Below are positions 6,929 through 13,574 of a stretch of DNA of 14,205 nucleotides, piece by piece. Source of the DNA: Spirochaetaceae bacterium (GTDB lineage: Bacteria > Spirochaetota > Spirochaetia > SZUA-6 > Fen-1364); NCBI GenBank assembly GCA_003141795.1, contig PLNO01000366.1, positions 8,008-22,212 on the forward strand. Direction: 5' to 3'. Position 1 is the stretch's first letter; the number at the start of each line of letters is the position of its first letter. A program made the position numbers and the translations under genes. The notes under the pieces are model-generated. The model worked only from the letters and a program-made list of their open reading frames with translations, was not told the DNA's origin and did not search any database.

Positions 6929-7828
6929 TTATTCTCCACCGTAGTACACCCACTTCTTCGACGTTTTGAAGAAGACGGCGGAGAGGAGCCCGATGATCAG
7001 GAAGAGCACCCAGGCAATGGCGCATGCGCTGCCAAGGCGGCTGAAGACGAATCCCTCCCGATAGAGGTAGAGGATGAAAAACAGGCTCGCGTTGTGCGGT
7101 CCTCCACCCGTCATCACGTAGGCCTTGGTGAAGGCCTGGAACCCGTTGATGAACCCGATGATCAGGTTGAAAAAGATCGCGGGAGTCATGAGAGGGATTG
7201 TGATGTGAATGAGCCGGGCAAAGGCGCCGCCGCCGTCGATCTCCACCGCTTCGTACATGTGCGCGGGAATATCCTGCAGGGCCGCGAGAAATATCACCAT
7301 CGTGCTCCCGATCGTCCACAAGTCGATGCCGACCATGGTCGGAATGACCGATCCTTCCGCGAACAACCATGCCGAGGTGGGCAGGCCGAGGCTTTTCAGG
7401 ATGGTGTTGGCCAGACCGAGGTCGGGGTTCAGGATCCATACCCACACGGCGGACATCGCAACGACCGGCACGATCGAAGGCAGATAGTAGATGGTGCGAA
7501 AAAGCGCCTTGAACCGTATCTTCTGGTTCATAAGCAGGGCGATGACGAACGAAAAAACCACTGACGCCGGGACACTGAACGCCACATAATAGAGCGTGAC
7601 GCCGAGGGACTTGTAGAAATAGGGATCCTGCCCGCTGAACATCTTCCTGTAGTTCGCGAGCCCCAGGAGCTTGAAACTGCTGGAAACCGAATAGTTCGAG
7701 AAGCTCATGATCAGGCTGGCAACCATCGGGCCAAGGGCGAAAATCGTGAAGCCGAGGATGGTGGGAAGGGCAAAGAGGATGCCTGCCCAATTCTCGCTTC
7801 TCTGTATGCTGCTTTTGGCTTTACGCAT
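6929..7828 (-). CDS. Carbohydrate ABC transporter permease, MalF type
   Basis: A 299-residue CUT1 permease with six predicted membrane helices. It starts with the usual short cytoplasmic tail then NWAGILFALPTILGFTIFALGPM. The periplasmic SNYSVSSSFKLLGLANYRKMF segment, LFRTIYYLPSIVPVVAMSAVWVWI, and the EAA loop YEAVEIDGGGAFARLIHITIPL are all present. TGGGPHNAS near the C-terminus is the classic MalF/UgpA-type signature. The ATG at 7828 is preferred because GGGGA lies 11 nt upstream and the N-terminal tail has the usual length; ATG 7855 or GTG 7867 would extend it without a ribosome site. It follows the binding-protein gene after a gap containing two stem-loops, which should lower its expression relative to the binding protein. 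Confidence 0.92.
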   Translation of the reverse strand: MRKAKSSIQRSENWAGILFALPTILGFTIFALGPMVASLIMSFSNYSVSSSFKLLGLANYRKMFSGQDPYFYKSLGVTLYYVAFSVPASVVFSFVIALLMNQKIRFKALFRTIYYLPSIVPVVAMSAVWVWILNPDLGLANTILKSLGLPTSAWLFAEGSVIPTMVGIDLWTIGSTMVIFLAALQDIPAHMYEAVEIDGGGAFARLIHITIPLMTPAIFFNLIIGFINGFQAFTKAYVMTGGGPHNASLFFILYLYREGFVFSRLGSACAIAWVLFLIIGLLSAVFFKTSKKWVYYGGE

Positions 7829-7879
7829 GTTTTGGTCTGTCCCCTGCGCTTTCATCCGGCATTGCACTGTAGGAAAGGG

Positions 7880-7908
7880 TCACAGGAGGGGCTTTGCCCC
7901 TCCTGTGA
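7880..7908 (-). terminator. Strong 13-bp stem-loop between SBP and permease genes
   Basis: TCACAGGAGGGGC (7880-7892) and its exact complement (7896-7908) flank a 3-base loop. On the transcribed minus strand only CCCTTTCC follows, not a clean U-run. It is therefore more likely a leaky terminator or mRNA 3'-end stabiliser that keeps binding-protein message abundant than a full stop. The distal permeases have no other obvious promoter. Confidence 0.75.
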
Positions 7909-7916
7909 TTGTGACC

Positions 7917-7943
7917 GACTGAAGTGTCAGTCCTTCTTCAGTC
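7917..7943 (-). repeat. Second stem-loop overlapping the SBP stop codon
   Basis: GACTGAAG (7917-7924) and CTTCAGTC (7936-7943) are perfect 8-bp arms around an 11-base loop. The element spans the binding-protein stop at 7938-7940 and sits 8 bases from the 13-bp hairpin, giving two stems in tandem. Confidence 0.6.
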
Positions 7944-9311
7944 GTTGAAATATGTGCCCTTGACCAGCGGATCGACGGTCTTCTTCGCTTCCGTCAGGGC
8001 CTGCTCAGCGGTCTTTGTGCCAAGCCACACCTGGTCCAGCGCGGAGGCAACAAGCGGGTCGATTTCCGGGAAATTGATCACATCCAACTCGGGATTGCGC
8101 CTCTGATGCTCGAACGCGGAGCGCATCACCGCGTCCTGGAAGCCCTTTGGGCGGGCAGGAAGCTTCTCGGATGCCCATTTCTCCACGAGCTCAGGCTTCG
8201 TGTACCACGCGGTCTGAACCGGCATCCAGATGCTCTGGAACATGCCAAGGGTGGTGTCCGGATTCGTGATCCACTTGTACAGCTCCCACGTCTCCGCGAG
8301 GTGCTTGGTGGACTTGAAGATGATGAGGGAGCCTCCGAACAGGAACGTCGAATAATTCTTGTCGATCGGAAGGACTCCGACCCCCCAGTTGATTCCCGAT
8401 TGGGCGAGGTCGAGGTGATTCCAGCTGCCATCGATGTACATCGCGATTTTTCTGGACTGAAGCGCCGTTGCAGGCGCCGGCATGCTGTCTTTCTGCACAG
8501 GAGAGGGATGCACGTGATAGACATTGATGAGGTCCGCTATCCTCTGGATGGCCTGGGTCGCAGCGGGTTCGGCCAGACCGAGGGCCTTGCGGTCGGCGCT
8601 CAGGTAGTCGCCGCCGTTCGAGTAGACGAACGGCATGTACGTGTACCAGTTGAGCGCAAACATGACGCCGAACTGCTTGATGTTTTTAGGGTCGAAGCTC
8701 GGGTCCAGGGCGTTTCTTCCTTTGGTATCGATGGTCATCTTTCGCGCGACCTCGACGAACTTGTCCCAGCTCCACGCCTGTGAAACCTTGGTCGGCGGGG
8801 GCTCGACACCGGCCTCTTTGAACATGTCGGCGTTGTACATCAGGGACGGAGTGACGTTCGCTTGGATGGGGCCGGCGCTCTTGTCGGGGGCCCAGTTCCA
8901 CCAGCAGGTCTGGAGCCAGTCATCCTTCTTGGCGATGGGATCTTTGGCGAGCAGATCGTAGAAATTGTAGATGATGCCGTCCTGGCCCATCTTGTTCTTC
9001 CACGACGATGAGTAGCTGATGTCGGGGGCGTCACCGCTCGCGATCATGGCGTTCAGCTTGACGAGGAACTCCGTTCCGCTCGAAGGGACATGAATCGTTT
9101 CGACATCCACGTTCCCCATCTTTTTCTCGTACGATGCGACGGCATCTTCAATGGCTTTCTTTTCCATCGGGCTGCCCCAGAATGTCATGGTCAACTTCAC
9201 CCGTTCCGCTTTCGGTTGAGTTGCCTGCTCCTTGCCTCCCGCCGCCCAAAGGGAACCGGCAGCAAGGAACGTCATCGCCAGGATGACCGCAATCATCTGC
9301 TGTCTGCGCAT
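7938..9311 (-). CDS. Extracellular sugar-binding protein of CUT1 ABC importer
   Basis: A 457-residue solute-binding protein of the family 1 (MalE/UgpB) type. The signal peptide is MRRQQMIAVILAMTFLAAGSLWA, with cleavage before AGGKEQA; there is no lipobox cysteine. Mature-protein features include LTMTFWGSPMEKKAIEDAVASY, the SGDAPDISYSSSW segment common in this family, and AMYIDGSWNHLDL, a domain-two motif. Many exposed tryptophans and tyrosines (CWWNWAPD, WYTYMPF) are consistent with stacking on sugar rings. The ATG at 9311 has an ideal AAGGAGG 7 nt upstream; a longer frame reaching 9389 has no such site. It is the first gene of the operon. The AAGGKE junction resembles binding proteins of spirochaetes. 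Ligand unknown; an oligosaccharide is likely given the downstream glycosidase. Confidence 0.93.
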   Translation of the reverse strand: MRRQQMIAVILAMTFLAAGSLWAAGGKEQATQPKAERVKLTMTFWGSPMEKKAIEDAVASYEKKMGNVDVETIHVPSSGTEFLVKLNAMIASGDAPDISYSSSWKNKMGQDGIIYNFYDLLAKDPIAKKDDWLQTCWWNWAPDKSAGPIQANVTPSLMYNADMFKEAGVEPPPTKVSQAWSWDKFVEVARKMTIDTKGRNALDPSFDPKNIKQFGVMFALNWYTYMPFVYSNGGDYLSADRKALGLAEPAATQAIQRIADLINVYHVHPSPVQKDSMPAPATALQSRKIAMYIDGSWNHLDLAQSGINWGVGVLPIDKNYSTFLFGGSLIIFKSTKHLAETWELYKWITNPDTTLGMFQSIWMPVQTAWYTKPELVEKWASEKLPARPKGFQDAVMRSAFEHQRRNPELDVINFPEIDPLVASALDQVWLGTKTAEQALTEAKKTVDPLVKGTYFND

Positions 9312-9535
9312 CCTTATTCCTCCTTGTAGTGTGTGCCATCTTCGGATCAGGGGACGCTGCAGCGAATCCCATCGACCGGATCGTACCACGGGCCCATTGA
9401 GGCAGGTAGCGGATAGTTCTTGTAAGCTCGGACTCTATGAAGAAAAAGGGGCGGAATATTTTTGGAAGCGAGGACTTTTTAATGATACGAGCGAAAAAGG
9501 CTGAAAAGAACGGCATTTTCGCGTGCCGGCGGTCG

Positions 9536-9555
9536 AACGATATGCTATCATCGTT
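9536..9555. promoter_or_regulatory. Inverted repeat AACGAT-N8-ATCGTT over the regulator promoter
   Basis: Perfect 6-base arms (9536-9541, 9550-9555) around an 8-base centre, overlapping the extended -10 of the response-regulator gene. The position suits a repressor or autoregulatory site. The inner bases GATA-TGC-TATC give a second, shifted symmetry. Confidence 0.4.
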
Positions 9556-9588
9556 TGCATGACGAGCTTTGCCGTAGTCCAACATCTT

Positions 9589-9593
9589 GGAGG
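9589..9593 (+). promoter_or_regulatory. Ribosome binding site fixing a TTG start
   Basis: GGAGG, with CCGGGC between it and the TTG at 9600. It decides the start of the response regulator: the first ATG in frame (9612) would cut into the first receiver strand (LRIMVVDDE). Confidence 0.75.
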
Positions 9594-9599
9594 CCGGGC

Positions 9600-11195
9600 T
9601 TGTTGAGAATAATGGTTGTCGACGATGAACCCCGGCACCGCTCGGGTTTGATCGGCCTGCTCCAATCCATTCGCCCCGACTACCTTCTCTTCGAAGCTCG
9701 CGACGGTGAAGAGGCGATGCGGATGCTTCGTACCATCGGGATCGAGATCGTTATTACCGACATACGCATGCCGAACATGGACGGCCTCGCGTTGATTGAG
9801 AAAATTGCGCGGAAGTATCCGGCGATAAAGACCGTGATCCTGTCCGTCTACGGAGAGTTCGACTACGCTCGCAAGGCTCTGGATAGGGGAGCCTTTGCCT
9901 ACATCCTGAAGCCTGTCGGTCAGGCGGAGGTGGAGAAACTGCTTCACCGGCTGGAAGTGCTGATTGAATCTCAAAGGAAAGAGCTCACTGACCGTGAGCT
10001 CATGAAGCAGAAACTCACGGAGACCGTCCTTGCTTACAACAACCACCTCTATAACCAGCTCATCCGATGCCAGCCGGAGGAGACCATGGCTGTCGAAGTG
10101 TCGCACGTGGCGTCTTTGGACGGCCCGGGAATGGTCGTTCTCTTCGAGGTGGAAGGACTTCCTTCCGCAAGAGCCCGGGAGCAACAACCGGTCGTCCGGC
10201 AAAAGATACTCGAGTGGGTGACCGCCACTCTGCGCACGTTCGGCGAAACGAGGACGTTTGAGCTGGAAAACAGCGACAGTACTCTCGTTGCCCTGATCAC
10301 GGCGGAACGCGAGCCGGATCCCGCGCTGTTCGATGATTTGCTCGAAAGCGTCGTCGCTGAGTTCGGGCCGGTGCTGTCCGTTTCCGTGAGCAATGCTCAT
10401 GAGAACCTTCTTGCCTCTGCGAAAAAGGCTTTTGAGGAGGCTTTCATCGCTCTGCAATTCAAGTTCTACAATACGAGCAGGACGCTCTATTTTCGAGACA
10501 TCAACTACAACCCGTTCTCGATCGCCAGAGACTGGTACAGGGACGAAGAACGGTTGGCGCTTTCCATTATCGGCCTCGACGCGGAGAAGACGACGTGCGT
10601 ATTCCTGGAGATGATCGACGAGGTGGTGGGGTCCGAGCGTCCGTTGCCGAATTCATTGAAACAGCGCGTGACGTACATCATTCTGGAGCAGCTGAAACGA
10701 ATCGGTGATGCCGTCTCTCCGGAAGCACTGGAGGTCCTCTCCTCGAGCCTCGGAAGGATCCACGAACATGCTACGGATATCGACACGCTGAAAGACATCG
10801 TGTCCACGGTCATCGTGACCATGGTCGGTGAGTTAAAGCGGCGCAGGACGACGATCAACTTCGATGTAATAGAAAAGTGCAAGGCGTACATCGACAGCCA
10901 TTACGCCACCGATTTCAGCCTGGATTCCGTGGCGGAGCTTTTCCATTTCAACCCCTCCTACTTCAGCACCCTGTTCAAGAGCCTGTCAGGGAGCAGCTTC
11001 ACCGACTATCTGCTCGCCGTGCGCATGTCGCATGCGCAGGAACTGCTGGCAAACAGGGCGGAAAAGATTATTGCCATTTCCGCGAAGGTGGGCTACCGGG
11101 ACCCGAGCTATTTTGCACGGGTTTTCAAGCGCCGGTTCGGGCTGTCTCCGGAGGAATACCGGAAGCGATTGATCGCACAGTCGATCTCAGGATAG
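9600..11195 (+). CDS. YesN-type response regulator with AraC DNA-binding domain
   Basis: A 531-residue two-component regulator. The receiver domain (1-120) has the acidic pair in VVDDEP, phospho-acceptor Asp54 in ITDIRMPNMDG, and Lys104 in YILKPV. A linker (about 120-410) of the YesN type follows. The AraC/XylS domain (421-522) has two helix-turn-helix units, beginning CKAYIDSHYATDFSLDSVAELFHFNPSYFSTLFK, and the family signature ISAKVGYRDPSYFARVFKRRFGLSPEEYR. The start is TTG at 9600, 6 nt after GGAGG; the frame is open to a TTG at 9555 but that one has no ribosome site. It is 6 nt ahead of the sensor kinase and divergent from the sugar operon, which is its likely target. Confidence 0.93.
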   Translation: MLRIMVVDDEPRHRSGLIGLLQSIRPDYLLFEARDGEEAMRMLRTIGIEIVITDIRMPNMDGLALIEKIARKYPAIKTVILSVYGEFDYARKALDRGAFAYILKPVGQAEVEKLLHRLEVLIESQRKELTDRELMKQKLTETVLAYNNHLYNQLIRCQPEETMAVEVSHVASLDGPGMVVLFEVEGLPSARAREQQPVVRQKILEWVTATLRTFGETRTFELENSDSTLVALITAEREPDPALFDDLLESVVAEFGPVLSVSVSNAHENLLASAKKAFEEAFIALQFKFYNTSRTLYFRDINYNPFSIARDWYRDEERLALSIIGLDAEKTTCVFLEMIDEVVGSERPLPNSLKQRVTYIILEQLKRIGDAVSPEALEVLSSSLGRIHEHATDIDTLKDIVSTVIVTMVGELKRRRTTINFDVIEKCKAYIDSHYATDFSLDSVAELFHFNPSYFSTLFKSLSGSSFTDYLLAVRMSHAQELLANRAEKIIAISAKVGYRDPSYFARVFKRRFGLSPEEYRKRLIAQSISG

Positions 11196-11201
11196 AAGCC
11201 C

Positions 11202-13049
11202 ATGGTTGTCAAACATCCGGCAAGCGCCACACGCTCCATCTGGAGACGGATCAAACTGAGGTATCAGCTCATCCTTCTCTTCGTCGTGCTCACCCTCGTT
11301 CCGCTGATCCTTTTCGGATTTCTGTCGAACAGAATCATGGGGAATGAGATCGTGAAGCTGGCAGAAAAAAACATGGTCGAAATCGTGCAGAAGAATAATT
11401 CCATCCTTGACGCCCGATTCAGGGACATCACTGACAGCGCATTGTTGCTGAATGTCGACAGCGACATCTACGACGTCTTTTCATCGCTCAAACCGGATGA
11501 TCCATACTCTTTGCTTCTGGCGAACAAGAGGGTGGCAGAGGTTTTGCGCCGCTATTTCGGCCGATTCAACGAGGTATACTCCGTCCATCTTGTGACATCG
11601 TATTTCAGATTCGGCGAAGAAGATAAAAACTTCTATCCGAAAGGCAGCTTTGTCCAGTCCCGCCTCTACTCGGCGGCAGGGAAGGCCCGAGGTGCCCTCG
11701 TATGGATGCCTACCTATGATTATATCGAAATGTTCCGCTTGGAAGACATCTACCGCACCATCCCGTTGGAATATCGCAATGTCTTTTCTGCGGTCAAGGT
11801 TCTCAATGTGTCGACGGTACGAAACGGGACCATCAAGAGCCTTCCTCCCAACGCCGAGCGGCCCATTCTGGTGCTGAACTTCCGCGAAGATTTCCTGCGT
11901 ACGGCCTTTCTGAGTACGACGAGCCCTCCATCAGGCTTTTACCAGAACTACCAGATGCTCACGAAGGATGGGCATGTCGTGTCGGACAGGGATGCGTCGC
12001 GTCTCGGATCCTCCGTAGTGGAGGGGTGGCTGGAGAAAATCGGAAGCGCTGCGAACGGAACGATCCTCACGAGGACCGGCGGCAAGGAGAATATCGTCTG
12101 TTATTCGGTCTCTGATGTCACCGGCTGGGTTTCCGCCGTCACCGTACCGACCTCGCTTTTTACCGCCGCCATCCTGGGCACCGCGTCACGATTCGTTCTG
12201 TCTATCTACCTTCTGGCCATTATGGTCACAGCCTTCATTTCGTTCGGCATCTCGCGCATCATTACCCGGCGCATACGTGAGCTGTTGAAACCAATCGAGA
12301 GAATCGGTAATGGAGAGTTTGACCACGCGTTCCTCTCCGACCCGGACGACGAGTTCAGCTTCTTCTATGACAAGCTCAACGCGATGAACGAAAACCTGAA
12401 AACGTTGATCCATGAAAACTATGTCGTGAAGTTGCGCGAAAGAGAGGCCGCCGTCCACATGCTCAACGTCCAGCTCAATCCGCATTTCCTTTACAACACG
12501 ATCAACATCATCAACTGGACCGCCCTTCGGGGCGAGGCGTCACAGACCAGCAAGATGCTCGTGGGGCTCGCGCACATGCTTCAGTACACATCGGACAAGC
12601 ATTCGGAAATGGCGAGTCTCCGGGAAGATCTGGACTGGATTCAGCGCTACGTCTACATCATGAAGATGAGATTCGAGGGCCTGTTCACTCTGGAGCTGGA
12701 CATCGAACCCGCGCTTCTTGAATTGCGGATCCCCAAACTGCTTCTTCAACCACTGGTGGAGAATTCCATAATGCACGGCTTCAAGGGCATGCATGAGGGA
12801 GGCCGCGTTACAATATCAGGAGCGATGGAGGACGGCAGGGTCGTCCTCAGCGTCGAGGATAACGGCTGCGGGATGAGTGATGAAAAGATCGGTGCGGTTA
12901 TGACAAATTCCCAGGAAGCCATCGGAATTGCCAATGTCGACAAGCGGGTCAAACTACTCTACGGCGAAGAATACGGGGTGGAAATTCACTCGGAGGAGTC
13001 GAGCGGAACCATAGTCTCGGTTTTCATGCCATGTATTAACCACATTTAA
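11202..13049 (+). CDS. YesM-type sensor histidine kinase
   Basis: A 615-residue membrane kinase. Transmembrane helix 1 is near residues 23-43 (LILLFVVLTLVPLILFGFLSN). A large extracytoplasmic sensor region of the dCache type spans about 45-325. Helix 2 is near 328-352 (FVLSIYLLAIMVTAFISFGIS), followed by a HAMP linker (ISRIITRRIRELLKPIERIGNGEFD). The His_kinase domain has phospho-acceptor His428 in LNVQLNPHFLYNTINII. The ATPase domain shows the N box LVENSIMHGFK, the G1 box EDNGCGM, and IGIANVDKRV. It should sense an external saccharide, or a ligand-loaded binding protein, and phosphorylate the regulator encoded 6 nt upstream. The ATG at 11202 has a modest AGGA 9-10 nt before it. Probably co-transcribed and translationally linked with the regulator. 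Confidence 0.93.
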   Translation: MVVKHPASATRSIWRRIKLRYQLILLFVVLTLVPLILFGFLSNRIMGNEIVKLAEKNMVEIVQKNNSILDARFRDITDSALLLNVDSDIYDVFSSLKPDDPYSLLLANKRVAEVLRRYFGRFNEVYSVHLVTSYFRFGEEDKNFYPKGSFVQSRLYSAAGKARGALVWMPTYDYIEMFRLEDIYRTIPLEYRNVFSAVKVLNVSTVRNGTIKSLPPNAERPILVLNFREDFLRTAFLSTTSPPSGFYQNYQMLTKDGHVVSDRDASRLGSSVVEGWLEKIGSAANGTILTRTGGKENIVCYSVSDVTGWVSAVTVPTSLFTAAILGTASRFVLSIYLLAIMVTAFISFGISRIITRRIRELLKPIERIGNGEFDHAFLSDPDDEFSFFYDKLNAMNENLKTLIHENYVVKLREREAAVHMLNVQLNPHFLYNTINIINWTALRGEASQTSKMLVGLAHMLQYTSDKHSEMASLREDLDWIQRYVYIMKMRFEGLFTLELDIEPALLELRIPKLLLQPLVENSIMHGFKGMHEGGRVTISGAMEDGRVVLSVEDNGCGMSDEKIGAVMTNSQEAIGIANVDKRVKLLYGEEYGVEIHSEESSGTIVSVFMPCINHI

Positions 13050-13075
13050 CCTGCGCTTAATGTCCCGTTAACGAG
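13036..13075 (+). promoter_or_regulatory. Phased TTAA-type direct repeats, Pho-box-like
   Basis: TTAA cores occur at 13036, 13046, 13057 and 13068, a spacing of 10, 11 and 11 bases, or one helical turn. As 8-mers, the last three read TTTAACCT, CTTAATGT and GTTAACGA separated by 3 bases each. This matches the general layout of sites for OmpR/PhoB-family regulators. The array straddles the kinase stop and ends about 20 bases before the PDZ-protein start, where it could stand in for a -35 element. Confidence 0.4.
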
Positions 13076-13094
13076 GTGGTGGTAGCCTTCAACC

Positions 13095-13553
13095 ATGAAG
13101 CGTCGTTCAAAGCTCATGCGTCGGGCAGCCCTCATCGTTGTCGCCTTGCTGGCGTTCGGCGGCGGCTCCCTTTTTGCCCAGGGCGTGCCGGTCCAAGCGG
13201 TTGCACCGGATCCGCAGCCTCCCAAAGGCGCAATCGTCGGCGATGTGACGGCGGACGGGCCCGCGGCAAAGGCAGGGATCGCGCGACTGGACGTCATTAC
13301 GGCTATCGAAGGACAGGCCGTCTTGACGCTCAATCAGGTTGCCGAGGCGGTGCTACGGCATAAGCCCGGGGACACAATGAAGCTGACGATCGCCCGGGCA
13401 TCGGACAACACCACCTCCGAGGTCACCATGACGCTGGGGACGAACCCGAAGAATGCATCCATCGCGTATATGGGCATGGTGCTGGAAGGCGTCCTGCTCA
13501 TCGTACCTGAACGGGATAAGACCCCCGCCCAGCAGGCACCAAGGGGGATTTGA
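13095..13553 (+). CDS. Small exported protein with a single PDZ domain
   Basis: A 152-residue protein. A signal peptide is clear: basic KRRSKLMRR, hydrophobic AALIVVALLAFGGGSL, and a probable cleavage after FAQ or nearby. Residues about 45-110 form one PDZ domain: KGAIVGDVTADGPAAKAGIARLDVITAIEGQAV, followed by a helix LNQVAEAVLRHKPGDTMKLTIAR. These match the C-terminal-peptide-binding PDZ repeats of HtrA/DegP proteases. No serine-protease domain is attached, so it should act as a binding or adaptor module outside the cytoplasm. The ATG at 13095 lacks a good ribosome site nearby (GAGGTGG is about 16 nt away); ATG 13116 would shorten the basic region. It follows the kinase gene by 45 bases but is not obviously functionally linked to it. 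Confidence 0.75.
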   Translation: MKRRSKLMRRAALIVVALLAFGGGSLFAQGVPVQAVAPDPQPPKGAIVGDVTADGPAAKAGIARLDVITAIEGQAVLTLNQVAEAVLRHKPGDTMKLTIARASDNTTSEVTMTLGTNPKNASIAYMGMVLEGVLLIVPERDKTPAQQAPRGI

Positions 13554-13556
13554 AGG

Positions 13557-13574
13557 GATAAGGCCGGGCTTATC
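13557..13574. terminator. Hairpin between convergent genes
   Basis: GATAAG (13557-13562) and CTTATC (13569-13574) form 6-bp arms around GCCGGG. The structure sits in the 16-base gap between the PDZ gene and the opposing gene and covers the latter's TAA. A T-rich stretch (13586-13597) follows about 10 bases later on the plus strand. It may serve as a weak bidirectional terminator. Confidence 0.45.

Larger units (their letters stand above)
9312..9599. promoter_or_regulatory. Divergent control region between sugar operon and YesN/YesM genes
   Basis: This 288-base gap is more AT-rich than its surroundings. For the plus strand, an extended -10 (TGCTATCAT, 9543-9551) lies about 50 nt before the response-regulator start. 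For the minus strand there are two weak candidates: TGGTACGAT (9388-9380) and TTCTTT-17-TATCAT, with its -10 at 9487-9482. No strong -35 is visible for the sugar operon, as expected of a promoter that needs an activator such as the adjacent AraC-type regulator. Confidence 0.45.

Noticed and set aside
9435..10457. 340-codon minus-strand open frame
   Set aside because: Mirror of the response-regulator gene, with no domain signature and no ribosome site.
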